A stretch of DNA of 64,000 nucleotides from Lutacidiplasma sp052326305 (GCA_052326305.1 JBKQPJ010000014.1:18631-82630), one strand, 5' to 3'; counted from the first letter of the stretch, positions 30,164-38,269 are shown. Numbers and translations are program-made. Notes: generated by a model from the letters alone, not told the origin.

Positions 30164-31509
30164 CCCGAGGGCCTCCGATGGGGGAAACGGCCAGAGCCAC
30201 TGGGCCAGAAGAGGGTTCCGAGGAGGGCCGCGACCACGAGGGTCCCCGCGGTGAGGGCCGGGGACAGGATGAAGAACCCGGCCCACGGCACGATGGCGGC
30301 GACCCGCCCGAGCACGGAAGAGTAGGGAACCGGACAAGTGTCGGCGGAGGGGTTCGCGTCACCCTTGGTCGTGAACACGGGCCCGTTCGGGCCGCTCGCG
30401 ATCGCGACCACCCGGTGGACGACCGGCGAGGGAAGGCAGGTCGTCGTGTAGGCGACGATCGTCCCGACCGTGATCTCGGAGGCGGGCACGTGCTGGATCA
30501 CTACGAGGGTGCCGCGGTGCAGCGTCGGCACCATGCTGCCGGTCTCGATCGCGAGGAACGGGTGGTCGGTCCCGAGCGCGTACGGGACCCCACCGATCAC
30601 CCCGACGACGACGAGGAGCGCCACGACCCCGACGACGACCGCCTCGCGGATCTGATGGCGTCGGCGCAGCTTTCCGAGGAAGCGGTCCCGGCGCGGGCCG
30701 AACGGCTCTCCCAGGTACCGGCGGGCGACGAGCTTCGGCTCCCGCAGGGTCGCGAGGATCACGAGGAGGAGCACCGCGTCGGCGAACAGCGCGATGAGGA
30801 AGACGAAGACCCACCCCGGGGAGAGGGAGACCACGGGGGTCAGGCTCGCGACGAGGAGGCCGCCCGTCCGCAGGACGAACGGTCCGAGGAGGTTGCGGCT
30901 CGACTTGTAGTAGTAGAACGCGAGGACGAGACCGAGCGTGAGCGCGATCGCGGTGTTCGTCAGCAGGTACGTGCCGAGCTCGACCGTGCCGAGGGAGTGG
31001 AGGATCGGGAAGTTCGTGAGGGTCAGGGCGAACGTCGTCGAGGAGATCCCGAGCGCGGAGGCGAAGCGTCGCGGCGAGAGTAGCCGGCCGAAGATGTAGC
31101 CGCGGAAGACGGCCTCCTGGCCCAGCGCGCTCAGGGGGGCGAGGGCGAGCGCGTACCCGAAGCCGATCGGAGAGAGATGGGCCTGGCGCGCGAACCCAAA
31201 ACCGAAGCCGGGCTCGAGGAGGACGGCGGTCTGGATGACGACGAGGAAGCCGGCGAGGCCGAGGGCCGGCAGCCACGGCTTCGGGAGCGCGAACCCGTAG
31301 GAGGAGAGCGGTTCGCCGTCCCACCGTGTCCAGAGCAGGAAGAGGCCGAACAGGGCCGCCGGCACGAGGAGGCCGACGGCGAGGTCGGCCCGCAGCGGGA
31401 GGTGCGGGCTCTCGTAGAGGTATCCCTGGGTGACGGCGAACGCCGCGGCAAAGAGCAGGAGGGGACGAACGAGCGCCCGGGGCTGGGGAAGACGCTCCGA
31501 ACGGTTCAC
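30160..31509 (-). CDS. Fusion of CPBP-type intramembrane protease domain and SipW-type signal peptidase (S26)
   Basis: The 449-residue polytopic protein has two enzyme-like halves. Residues 1 to about 280 form an eight-helix CPBP (CAAX/Rce1-like) domain with ALGQEAVFRGYIFGRLL and TNFPILHSL; the first Glu of the EExxxR motif is Gln and the final HxxxN motif is not seen (GPFVLRTGG stands in its place), so catalysis is doubtful. After a loop, VVVGVVALLVVVGVIGG leads into an S26 domain with nucleophile Ser in ETGSMVPTLHRG, VVIQHVPASEITVGTIVAY, general-base His in VVHRVVAI and TKGDAN, matching SipW/ER-type enzymes. Start is GTG at 31509; no promoter is seen, so it is co-transcribed with the winged-helix gene 34 bp upstream. 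Confidence 0.85.
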   Translation of the reverse strand: MNRSERLPQPRALVRPLLLFAAAFAVTQGYLYESPHLPLRADLAVGLLVPAALFGLFLLWTRWDGEPLSSYGFALPKPWLPALGLAGFLVVIQTAVLLEPGFGFGFARQAHLSPIGFGYALALAPLSALGQEAVFRGYIFGRLLSPRRFASALGISSTTFALTLTNFPILHSLGTVELGTYLLTNTAIALTLGLVLAFYYYKSSRNLLGPFVLRTGGLLVASLTPVVSLSPGWVFVFLIALFADAVLLLVILATLREPKLVARRYLGEPFGPRRDRFLGKLRRRHQIREAVVVGVVALLVVVGVIGGVPYALGTDHPFLAIETGSMVPTLHRGTLVVIQHVPASEITVGTIVAYTTTCLPSPVVHRVVAIASGPNGPVFTTKGDANPSADTCPVPYSSVLGRVAAIVPWAGFFILSPALTAGTLVVAALLGTLFWPSGSGRFPHRRPSG

Positions 31510-31543
31510 GAGGTCGCCTCCGGCTCCGGCGCGCGAGCGTCGA

Positions 31544-32023
31544 TCAGCGGCGGGCCGGGCCCGGTCGCTTCCCTGGCATCGTGCGACCCGGGTTGTAGGA
31601 CCGGCCCGGTGCCCGGGTCCGTCCGCCCGAGATCCCACCGGACGGGGCCTTCAGGTCGGCCCACGCCAGGCGGGCCAGGAGTTGGACGGCGTTGTACGGG
31701 GGCTTACCGCGGGCCTGACCGCTCCCCGGGGTCCCCGTGAGCCGGCCGAGGTTCTCGATCGCCTCCGAGACCTCCGAGCCCTTCATGAGGATCGCGTTGA
31801 CCACGCCGAGCCACTCCTCGCCGGCCGGCGTCGCCGAGAGACCTACCCCGGTCGGCTCGACGAGGCCGAGGTCGACCGCGAGGGAGGAGTAGCGGTAGAA
31901 CGACGACTGGTTCAGGTTCGCCATGCCGATGATCCGTGTCTTGCGTTCCTCGGTCGACGCCGCCCGAACGAGGTCCCGGAGGACCTCGATCTTCGTCCGG
32001 TACCGCCCTGCGCTTCCTCGCAC
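31544..32023 (-). CDS. Winged-helix transcriptional regulator of the fibre/signal-peptidase locus
   Basis: The conserved part, GRYRTKIEVLRDLVRAASTEERKTRIIGMANLNQSSFYRYSSLAVDLGLVE..LSATPAGEEWL, is an archaeal winged-helix DNA-binding domain of the HTH_45/PadR-like kind: a recognition helix around LNQSSFYRYSSLAVDLG and a wing after it. The last 50 residues are basic and Pro/Gly-rich. Start choice is difficult. An in-frame ATG at 32104 exists, but a TATA box (32093-32102) lies inside that extension, so the GTG at 32023 is preferred. It precedes the protease-peptidase fusion in one transcript and is a likely regulator of the locus. Confidence 0.7.
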   Translation of the reverse strand: MRGSAGRYRTKIEVLRDLVRAASTEERKTRIIGMANLNQSSFYRYSSLAVDLGLVEPTGVGLSATPAGEEWLGVVNAILMKGSEVSEAIENLGRLTGTPGSGQARGKPPYNAVQLLARLAWADLKAPSGGISGGRTRAPGRSYNPGRTMPGKRPGPARR

Positions 32024-32092
32024 TACTGCCTCAGTTCCTCGGGACCCGGTCCCGTTCGCCCCTCCCGGAGGGGGGAGGGCCACTTGACCGGA

Positions 32093-32102
32093 GTGGTATA
32101 AC
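32093..32102 (-). promoter_or_regulatory. TATA box of the regulator-peptidase operon
   Basis: Minus-strand GTTATACCAC would start transcription near 32070 and give a leader of about 45 nt before the GTG at 32023. Confidence 0.45.
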
Positions 32103-32141
32103 ATTGCCGGCTCGTCCTGAGCATTGGGGGGATTTCACTAC

Positions 32142-32153
32142 ACCTCCGGAGGT
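32142..32153. promoter_or_regulatory. 12-bp palindrome upstream of the regulator promoter
   Basis: ACCTCCGGAGGT is a perfect palindrome about 45 bp upstream of the regulator TATA box. It is a candidate autoregulatory site for the winged-helix protein; chance occurrence in G+C-rich DNA is not excluded. Confidence 0.3.
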
Positions 32154-32182
32154 TCCGTAAGACCCCCCCCAGGTGCCTCCGA

Positions 32183-32620
32183 CTATCGTTGACCGGCGGC
32201 CCGCGGTCGTGCCGCCCGCCGCTGCCGGAGGGCATCCCGGACGATCCGGGCGTGGTCGAACGCGAGCGGCCGGGCCCGACGTAGGGGGACCCACTCGGCG
32301 GAGGCGGCGTCGTCCGCTCCCCGGGGGGTTCCCCCCCGCCCGCGCATGAGAAAGGCCACCGTCGCGGTCGGCTGGCGGGGGTCCCGGTGGGGTCCGGAAT
32401 AGACCCCTACGACCCGGTGGGGGCGTGCGATGAGGCCGGTCTCCTCGCGGAGCTCCCGGACGACCGCCGCTTCGACCGTCTCCGCCGGCTCCACGAACCC
32501 TCCCGGGAGCGCCCAGAAGCCCGCGAAGGGGGGCCAACGGCGGCGCACCAGGAGGATGTCGTTCCCGCGGATCCAGACCGCGTCCACCGTCAGCGCCGGT
32601 CCTCGGGAGCGGGGGGCCAC
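32183..32620 (-). CDS. NUDIX hydrolase
   Basis: This 145-residue enzyme hydrolyses a nucleoside diphosphate linked to another group. The NUDIX box GGFVEPAETVEAAVVRELREETGL is complete, and the flanking sequence (LTVDAVWIRGNDILLVRRRWPPFAGFWALPGG) matches ADP-ribose or 8-oxo-dGTP pyrophosphatase relatives. It starts at a GTG (32620) 25 bp after minus-strand TATA box CGGTATAATC (32641-32650). Its substrate cannot be settled from sequence. Confidence 0.92.
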   Translation of the reverse strand: MAPRSRGPALTVDAVWIRGNDILLVRRRWPPFAGFWALPGGFVEPAETVEAAVVRELREETGLIARPHRVVGVYSGPHRDPRQPTATVAFLMRGRGGTPRGADDAASAEWVPLRRARPLAFDHARIVRDALRQRRAARPRAAGQR

Positions 32621-32640
32621 GCGACCGCGACCCGTGGGTC

Positions 32641-32650
32641 GATTATACCG
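32641..32650 (-). promoter_or_regulatory. TATA box of the NUDIX gene
   Basis: Minus-strand CGGTATAATC is centred 25 bp before the GTG at 32620. Confidence 0.65.
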
Positions 32651-32723
32651 TCCCGGGGACGCGCGGAAGGCCCGTGAGGGTCGTCCGGAGGCCCCTGCGG
32701 GGCGTTTCCGATGGACCCTCTGG

Positions 32724-32731
32724 GATTATAC
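32724..32731 (+). promoter_or_regulatory. TATA box of the DUF998 gene
   Basis: GATTATAC is centred 39 bp before the ATG at 32767. With the NUDIX box it makes 32621-32766 a divergent promoter region. Confidence 0.5.
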
Positions 32732-32766
32732 GGGCCCCGCCCCGGAGCTTTGAGCGAGGAACTGCG

Positions 32767-33471
32767 ATGAGCGAACCCAGTGCCGAGCCGACCCCCCTCG
32801 TCCACCGAGCCGTTCGATCCGGCGGCCTTCTGATCGTGATCGCCGCCCTCCAGTTCGTCGTCGCGATGATCCTCGTCCAGTGGAAGTACTCCGGCTACAG
32901 CCTCTCCGCGAACTACATCAGCGACCTGGGGGGAAGCCACTCTCCCTGGGCTCTCCTCTTCGACGGCTCGCTCATCGCGATGGGCGCCCTCGCCGTCCCG
33001 GCGCTGTTGCTCATCTGGAGCTCGTTCGATGCCCGCCCGGCGCGCTCGATCGGCCTTCTGATCCTGATGGCCTCCGCGGTGGGCGCCATCTGCGTGGGGG
33101 TCTTCCCCGAAACGACCCACGTGCTGAGCGGCAAGGCCCACGAGATCGCCTCGGGGATCACCTTCCTCGCGGGCGCACTGGGCCTGATCGTTCTCTCCTT
33201 CGCCATGCGCCTGCCCGAGCGCTGGGCCATCTCGGGGCGGTACACCCTCGTCTCGGGAGCCGTTTCGCTCGCCGCCCTCGTCCTCTACGGTCTCGGCTAC
33301 TACCTCGGCCACGGGGCGTGGTTCTACCTCGGTCTCGGTCACGGGGGCATGGAGCGCCTCGTCGCCGCCCCGCTCCTGCTCTGGATGGTCATCGAGGGGG
33401 CCCACATCGGTCGCCTGCACCGGTTCGCCCCCGGGCTCCTCCTGCCCAAGTCGGCCAAGACTATGTCGTGA
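32767..33471 (+). CDS. DUF998 family membrane protein
   Basis: The 234-residue protein has about six hydrophobic segments (GGLLIVIAALQFVVAMILVQ, DGSLIAMGALAVPALLLIW, IGLLILMASAVGAICVGVF, ITFLAGALGLIVLSFAM, LVSGAVSLAALVLYGLGYYL, APLLLWMVIEGAHIG). It carries the DUF998 hallmarks YSLSANYISDLG near TM1 and FPE in a loop, followed by H-x-x-x-G-K-A-H. Members are common in archaea and actinobacteria and have no established function. It is a single gene with its own promoter. Confidence 0.82.
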   Translation: MSEPSAEPTPLVHRAVRSGGLLIVIAALQFVVAMILVQWKYSGYSLSANYISDLGGSHSPWALLFDGSLIAMGALAVPALLLIWSSFDARPARSIGLLILMASAVGAICVGVFPETTHVLSGKAHEIASGITFLAGALGLIVLSFAMRLPERWAISGRYTLVSGAVSLAALVLYGLGYYLGHGAWFYLGLGHGGMERLVAAPLLLWMVIEGAHIGRLHRFAPGLLLPKSAKTMS

Positions 33472-33536
33472 GCCGAAGCTCCGGCCCATTCCCGAGCCGG
33501 ACGCCCGACAGGTAGGCTAGGGACCTGCGGCGGCAA

Positions 33537-33544
33537 GGATAAGC
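33537..33544 (+). promoter_or_regulatory. TATA box of the sugar kinase gene
   Basis: GGATAAGC is centred about 30 bp before the ATG at 33571; this excludes the in-frame GTG at 33556. Confidence 0.65.
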
Positions 33545-33570
33545 GGCCGCTCGAAGTGGAGGCCCTCTGG

Positions 33571-34617
33571 ATGCAGATCCTCCGGAGCAAGGCACCGCTT
33601 AGGATCAGCTTCGCCGGCGGAGGGACGGACGTCTCGCCGTACCCCGAGGAGAAGGGGGGCGCCGTGCTCAACTGCACGATCGACAAGTACGCCTACGCGA
33701 CCCTCGAGGCGATCCCGGACGGGCTCGGGAAGATGTCGGTCGAGTCGCTCGACTACAACGTCGTCGTCAACTACCAGAAGCAGGCCGACCTCGTCTACAA
33801 CGGCGAGCTTGACCTCGTGAAGGCCGCTATCAAGGTGCTTCGCAAGCCGGACGGATCCAAGCGAGAGCTCGACACCCTGCGCCTCTTCCTTCACTCCGAC
33901 GCGCCCGGTGGAACGGGGCTGGGGAGCTCGTCGACGATGTGCGTGGCCCTCGTCGGGGCGTTCCAGCACTACCTCAAGGAGCCCTGGACGTCGTACGACG
34001 TCGCCGAGATGGCGTATCACATCGAGCGAGAAGAGCTCGGCTTCAAGGGCGGCCGCCAGGACATGTACGCCGCGGCGTTCGGAGGCTTCAACTTCATGGA
34101 GTTCAACGGTCGCCGCTCCGTGGTCAACCAGCTCAAGATCCGCCCCGAGGTCGCCAACGAGCTTGCGTACCGCCTTCTCCTCTGCTACACCGGGACGGGG
34201 CACTTCTCGAACGACATCATCGAGCGCCAGCAGCAGAGCTACAGCGACAAGCGGAGCGGTACGGTGGACGCGCTGGACGCGACGAAGCAGCTCGCGATCG
34301 ACATGAAGAACGAGCTGCTCCGCGGTAACATCGACGAGATGGGCCGGCTCCTCGACCAGGGGTGGCAGCTGAAGAAGAAGTTCACCGAAGGGATCTCGAA
34401 CGATCGCATCGATGCCCTGTACACGCACGCGAAAGAGGCCGGAGCGCTCGGAGGGAAGCTCACGGGCGCTGGGGGCGGGGGGTACCTGCTCCTCTTCTGT
34501 GACTTCGCGCGTCGCGCCCAGGTCGCGAAATCGATCCAGAGCCTCGGGGGCCGCGTGGAGGACTTCTCGCTCGAGCCGCTCGGCCTACAGACCTGGTCGG
34601 TGCGTTTGGCCGCGTGA
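33571..34617 (+). CDS. GHMP sugar kinase, D-glycero-D-manno-heptose 7-phosphate kinase (HddA)-like
   Basis: This 348-residue kinase phosphorylates a sugar for nucleotide-sugar synthesis. It has the HddA-type N-terminus SKAPLRISFAGGGTDVSPYPEEKGG, the GHMP ATP loop PGGTGLGSSSTMCVA, KGGRQDMYAAAFGG and the late LTGAGGGGYLL. In bacteria such kinases feed GDP-heptose or fucose pathways for cell-surface glycans, and here it precedes a polyprenyl-sugar type GT2 by 15 bp. The exact sugar is not certain; relatives act on heptose 7-phosphate or fucose. Start is fixed by the TATA box. Confidence 0.85.
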   Translation: MQILRSKAPLRISFAGGGTDVSPYPEEKGGAVLNCTIDKYAYATLEAIPDGLGKMSVESLDYNVVVNYQKQADLVYNGELDLVKAAIKVLRKPDGSKRELDTLRLFLHSDAPGGTGLGSSSTMCVALVGAFQHYLKEPWTSYDVAEMAYHIEREELGFKGGRQDMYAAAFGGFNFMEFNGRRSVVNQLKIRPEVANELAYRLLLCYTGTGHFSNDIIERQQQSYSDKRSGTVDALDATKQLAIDMKNELLRGNIDEMGRLLDQGWQLKKKFTEGISNDRIDALYTHAKEAGALGGKLTGAGGGGYLLLFCDFARRAQVAKSIQSLGGRVEDFSLEPLGLQTWSVRLAA

Positions 34618-34632
34618 ACCCGGGACGCTCCG

Positions 34633-35424
34633 ATGTCCGAGGCGGAGCGCTCGGAGACCGGGACGGCGCCCGCGGTCCCCGGCTTGTCGATCGTGCTCGT
34701 CACCTACAACGAACGGCCGAACCTGCCGGAACTGGTCGAGCGCTTGCGAGCGGTCTCCCTCCCTGCGTGGGAGGCGATCGTGGTCGATGACGGGAGCACC
34801 GACGGAACCCGCGAGTTCGTAGAGGAGGTCGCGGCCACCGATCCCCGGTTCCGCTTCTTCTACCATGACGGCAAGCAGACGACCGTCCGGGCCCAGAGCC
34901 AGGGGATCCTCGCGGCCCGGGGACGTTTCGTGGCGGTGCTCGACGCCGACCTGCAGCACCCCCCCGAGCTGCTCCCCGGGATGATCTCCGCGCTGGAACG
35001 CGGGTCGTCCCTCGTCGTGGCGAGCCGGTACCTGCCGGGCGGCTCCCCGGGGGCCCGGACCGCTCTTCGGGGTTTCATTTCCCGGGCGGCCGACGCGATC
35101 GCACGGGCGATGCTTTCGGAGGCACGACGCGTCACCGATCCCGTCTCCGGCTTCTTTGCCTTCCGCCGGGAGGTGTTCCTCCCCCTCGACCCGGGGTTCC
35201 GGGGCTACAAACTGCTCCTGTTCCTGTTGGTGATGACCCGGGGCCAGCCGGTGTCGGAGGTACCGTTCCGCTTCGAGCCGAGGACCGCCGGCGCGAGCAA
35301 GGTCGTCGGCGGCCTCGGCTTCGTCCGGGTCTTCCTGACGGAGGTCCTGATGGCCAAACGGATCGAGTTCGCGCTGCAGCGGGGAAAGGGGCCACCCGCG
35401 CTCGCCCGCGAAACCGACGCCTAG
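34633..35424 (+). CDS. GT2 glycosyltransferase, dolichol-phosphate mannose synthase-like
   Basis: The 263-residue GT-A fold enzyme would transfer a sugar from a nucleotide donor to a polyprenyl phosphate. The motifs are clear: SIVLVTYNERPNLPELVERL, VVDDGSTDGTREF, the DxD-type VLDADLQHPPELL, SRYLPGG, and DPVSGFFAFRREVF near the acceptor site. There are no strong membrane helices, as in soluble DPM1-type enzymes. It lies 15 bp after the GHMP kinase and is co-transcribed, so it probably uses or supports the same sugar pathway. Confidence 0.88.
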   Translation: MSEAERSETGTAPAVPGLSIVLVTYNERPNLPELVERLRAVSLPAWEAIVVDDGSTDGTREFVEEVAATDPRFRFFYHDGKQTTVRAQSQGILAARGRFVAVLDADLQHPPELLPGMISALERGSSLVVASRYLPGGSPGARTALRGFISRAADAIARAMLSEARRVTDPVSGFFAFRREVFLPLDPGFRGYKLLLFLLVMTRGQPVSEVPFRFEPRTAGASKVVGGLGFVRVFLTEVLMAKRIEFALQRGKGPPALARETDA

Positions 35425-35527
35425 GCACCGTCCCGCACGGGGAGCACGACGGCGATCCCTGCCCTGGAGCGCTAGGAGGAAGTGGCCCGGATTGCCTGGG
35501 TCACGTCTCGGAATATCTTCGCCCGAG

Positions 35528-35535
35528 GTTTATCT
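35528..35535 (+). promoter_or_regulatory. TATA box of the surface propeller gene
   Basis: GTTTATCT is centred 27 bp before the ATG at 35559. Confidence 0.6.
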
Positions 35536-35558
35536 GCTGGCCGGACGCAGTGGGACCG

Positions 35559-37286
35559 ATGACGCGCCGGCGAGTGACCCTCGGCGTTCTCCTGGTCCTT
35601 GCGCTCGCAGTGGGTGCGTGGACCTTCGGGGGGATCGGCTACCGGACCCCGGCCACGATCGAACGGGCCGGGGACGCGTCGATCGAGGGGAGCGTGCGGC
35701 TCGCCCCGACGGTCGCTGTCCCCCTCCTCACCACCGTGGAGAGCGTGGAGCTCGGGAACTCGACTCACGGAAACTCCCCGGACCCGCCGGTCTACGACAG
35801 CCAGAACGGCTTCGTCTATATCCCGAACTTCAACACGCGAAACCTCACCGTGGTCCACGGGCTATCGATCGTCGCCTCCGTCGTCGTCGCCGGGAACCCC
35901 ACCTCGGCCCTCTTCGACCCGGACAACGGCTTCGTCTACGTCGCCATGGACAATGCGAGCGCCGGCAATGGGAGCGCGTTGGCCGTGGTCAACGGAACCT
36001 CGGTGATCGCGGAGATCCCTACCGGCAACTGCTCGGGCCCCGTGGTCTACGATCCGAGCAACGGTTACGTGTACGCGGCGGACGAATGCGTTCCCAACGC
36101 CACGGTCGTCCACGGGACGTCCGTGGTGGCCCACATCGGCCTGCCGGCGGCGGGCGCCACGCGGTTCGGCTGGGGAGCTTCGTACGATCCGGGCAATGGG
36201 TACGTCTACTTCTCGGACGGCGAGAAGGGCGTGCTCTACGCGGTCAACGGCACCTCCTACGTAGGCTCCGTGACGACCGGGGGCTGGCCGATCGGTGGTA
36301 CCTTCGACCCCAACGACGGGTTGTTCTACGTCACGGACACCTCGACGGGGAACCTGAGCGTGCTCCGGGGCCTCACGATCGTGGCCACGTTGTCGTTCGG
36401 CGGAACCCAGTACGCCGATGGGACCGCGAATCGGGGAACGTTCGACAGCGCCAACGGCCTGCTGTACGTGCCGTTCTTCCAAGGGGGCCTCTCGGGCAAT
36501 GCCACGGTCGCGGTCTTCAACGGGACCTCCGAGCTCACGACCCTCAACGTAGGCCCCCTGATCTCGGGCTCGACGACCTACGCCCAGTACGGGAACGACA
36601 CCGGGTTCATCTACGAGAACTCCGGGGAGTCGTTGAATGGGGGTCTCGGTGCCGGGACGCTGACGGCGATCGGCGGTACGACGATCCTGGGTTCCCTGAA
36701 CTACTCGAGCGAGCCCGCGGGTTCGGTCTACGATCCGGTGAACGGGCTGGTCTACCTGGCGACCCGCACGCCGTCGAACCTCGCCACGGGGCTGATCACC
36801 GACTTCCTCTACATCGTGGCCTGTAACTCCTGCAACGCGGTCACCGTCACCGAGTCCGGTGTGGCGGACGGCGCGAGCTGGGGGGTCCAGGTCTCGAACT
36901 CGTCCTCTCAGTACGCCGCGACCGCGAACGCCGTTGCCCCCTCCCCGGTCACGCTGCGTCTCCTCGACGGCACTTACTCGCTCCGGATCGTTGCCCCGGG
37001 AGGAGCGTCGATCCAGGTGGCCTCCGCGAACGCCGACTACAACCAGACCTCAGGAACGATCCGGGTCGGGGTCGTGCCCCCACCGCCCCCCGGCGGAGGA
37101 GGCGGTCCCGGATCCTTCTCTTCGCTGCCCTGGCCGCTCTTCGGGATCTTCGCGGGCCTGGCCGGGGCGGTGGTGGTGGCCGTCGCCATCATCCGCCGGG
37201 ATCGCCTGCGGTCCGAGGGCGAGGAGCTCGTCGAGGGGATGCGCAACGTGATCTCGGAAGGAGCGGGTCCGCGCAAACCGGCCTAG
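35559..37286 (+). CDS. Surface beta-propeller protein, C-terminally anchored
   Basis: This 575-residue exported protein has a Sec signal (RRRVTLGVLLVLALAVGAWTFGG), then roughly ten NHL/YVTN-type repeats of the form YDPSNGYVYAAD--NATVVHGTSVVAHI, and a PEGA-like segment (SWGVQVSNSSSQYAATANAVAP). A Pro/Gly hinge (PPPPPGGGGGPG) leads to a C-terminal helix (WPLFGIFAGLAGAVVVAVAII) with a basic tail. The exterior has many Asn-x-Ser/Thr sites, so it is likely N-glycosylated. Start is fixed by the TATA box. The winged-helix gene follows with no gap. Confidence 0.85.
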   Translation: MTRRRVTLGVLLVLALAVGAWTFGGIGYRTPATIERAGDASIEGSVRLAPTVAVPLLTTVESVELGNSTHGNSPDPPVYDSQNGFVYIPNFNTRNLTVVHGLSIVASVVVAGNPTSALFDPDNGFVYVAMDNASAGNGSALAVVNGTSVIAEIPTGNCSGPVVYDPSNGYVYAADECVPNATVVHGTSVVAHIGLPAAGATRFGWGASYDPGNGYVYFSDGEKGVLYAVNGTSYVGSVTTGGWPIGGTFDPNDGLFYVTDTSTGNLSVLRGLTIVATLSFGGTQYADGTANRGTFDSANGLLYVPFFQGGLSGNATVAVFNGTSELTTLNVGPLISGSTTYAQYGNDTGFIYENSGESLNGGLGAGTLTAIGGTTILGSLNYSSEPAGSVYDPVNGLVYLATRTPSNLATGLITDFLYIVACNSCNAVTVTESGVADGASWGVQVSNSSSQYAATANAVAPSPVTLRLLDGTYSLRIVAPGGASIQVASANADYNQTSGTIRVGVVPPPPPGGGGGPGSFSSLPWPLFGIFAGLAGAVVVAVAIIRRDRLRSEGEELVEGMRNVISEGAGPRKPA

Positions 37287-37289
37287 GTG

Positions 37290-37733
37290 ATGGGGCACGA
37301 CCCGTCCTTTGCGGGCACCGGGCGTCCGTCGACGGGGCTCGACCCACCGGAATACTCCTCGACTCACCTGCCGGCATGGGAACCGCCGCCGTCGGTCCCT
37401 CGCGGGATCCCCGGTTCGAAGGAGGATGGAGTTCGGCTGGCGCTTCGTATCGTCGTCCACCTGGGTTGGGTCGGAGCCCCACGGGACGACGGAGGGGCCC
37501 TTCCGGCATCGACCCAGCAGGGAATGGCGGCGTCGCTCGGGGCCACTCAGGGGGCGGTGTCGAAGGTCCTCGCTCGCCTGCAAGCGGTGGGCGTGGTCGG
37601 CCGGGAACGACGTCATGTTCAGGGAAAGGATCGAAGGGTCCGCGTCTACTCGCTCACCCCGAAGGGCGAGGAGCTGGCGAAGGCGATCCGGGATCGGTTC
37701 CGGCTTCCCGACCTTCCGCGTTACCGGGCCTAG
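37290..37733 (+). CDS. MarR-like winged-helix transcriptional regulator
   Basis: This 147-residue DNA-binding protein has about 45 N-terminal residues of low complexity, then a winged helix: DGVRLALRIVVHLGWVG, recognition region STQQGMAASLGATQGAVSKVLARLQAVGVV, wing ERRHVQGKDRRVRVYSLTPKGEELA. This is the MarR/TrmB-like pattern. It begins 3 bp after the stop of the surface propeller gene, so it is probably expressed from that promoter and may control it or a neighbour. No ligand-binding domain follows. Confidence 0.78.
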   Translation: MGHDPSFAGTGRPSTGLDPPEYSSTHLPAWEPPPSVPRGIPGSKEDGVRLALRIVVHLGWVGAPRDDGGALPASTQQGMAASLGATQGAVSKVLARLQAVGVVGRERRHVQGKDRRVRVYSLTPKGEELAKAIRDRFRLPDLPRYRA

Positions 37734-37825
37734 TCGCGAAGGGGATGCTCATCGACCCGGCCGTCGCCCGCCCGCGGGGTCGTCCCTACCTAGCAGCTCA
37801 TGAAGGGGGGACCCTCGGGGGACCG

Positions 37826-38269
37826 ATGCTCGCCATCGCAGATGTGGCCGTGGTCGTCTCGAACGCGAAGGCGTCCGCCAAGTGGTGGAAGAAGAACCTC
37901 GGGTTCGAAACCTACACCGTCGGAGGCACGGGACACGCGCTCATGATCGCCCCGCCCGGAGACCGCTTTGTCCTCCATCTGTGCGAGGGGTTCGCCCCGT
38001 TAGAGCCCGGGGACAGTGGGATCGCCTTCGTGACGGACACGATGGATGCCACCGTCGCCCGCATGGTCAAAGGAGCGGTGAAGTTCCCCGTGCCGCCCAA
38101 GAAGGAGGCCTGGGGAACGATGGCCAAGTTCGCCGACCCCGATGGGAACATCTTCTGGCTCTTCGAGATGCCTACCTCCATGGTCCGGGCGACGCTGAAC
38201 TCTCGGGCCCCCACGAAGAAGCGAACTTCGGGATCCGTTCGCGGTCGTCCCCGAAAGCGACCGAAGTAG
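37826..38269 (+). CDS. Glyoxalase/VOC superfamily protein
   Basis: The 147-residue metalloenzyme-fold protein has the paired beta-alpha-beta-beta-beta modules: ADVAVVVSNAKASAKWWKKNLGFETYTVGG, HALMIAPPGDRFVLHLCEG, then DSGIAFVTDTMDATVARMVKGAVKFP and FADPDGNIFWLFEMP. The His of FVLHLCE and Glu of LFEMP match the common metal-ligand positions. VOC proteins include glyoxalase I, dioxygenases and antibiotic-resistance proteins; the substrate is not evident. A basic tail (KKRTSGSVRGRPRKRPK) at the end is unusual and may bind nucleic acid or membrane. Confidence 0.85.
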   Translation: MLAIADVAVVVSNAKASAKWWKKNLGFETYTVGGTGHALMIAPPGDRFVLHLCEGFAPLEPGDSGIAFVTDTMDATVARMVKGAVKFPVPPKKEAWGTMAKFADPDGNIFWLFEMPTSMVRATLNSRAPTKKRTSGSVRGRPRKRPK

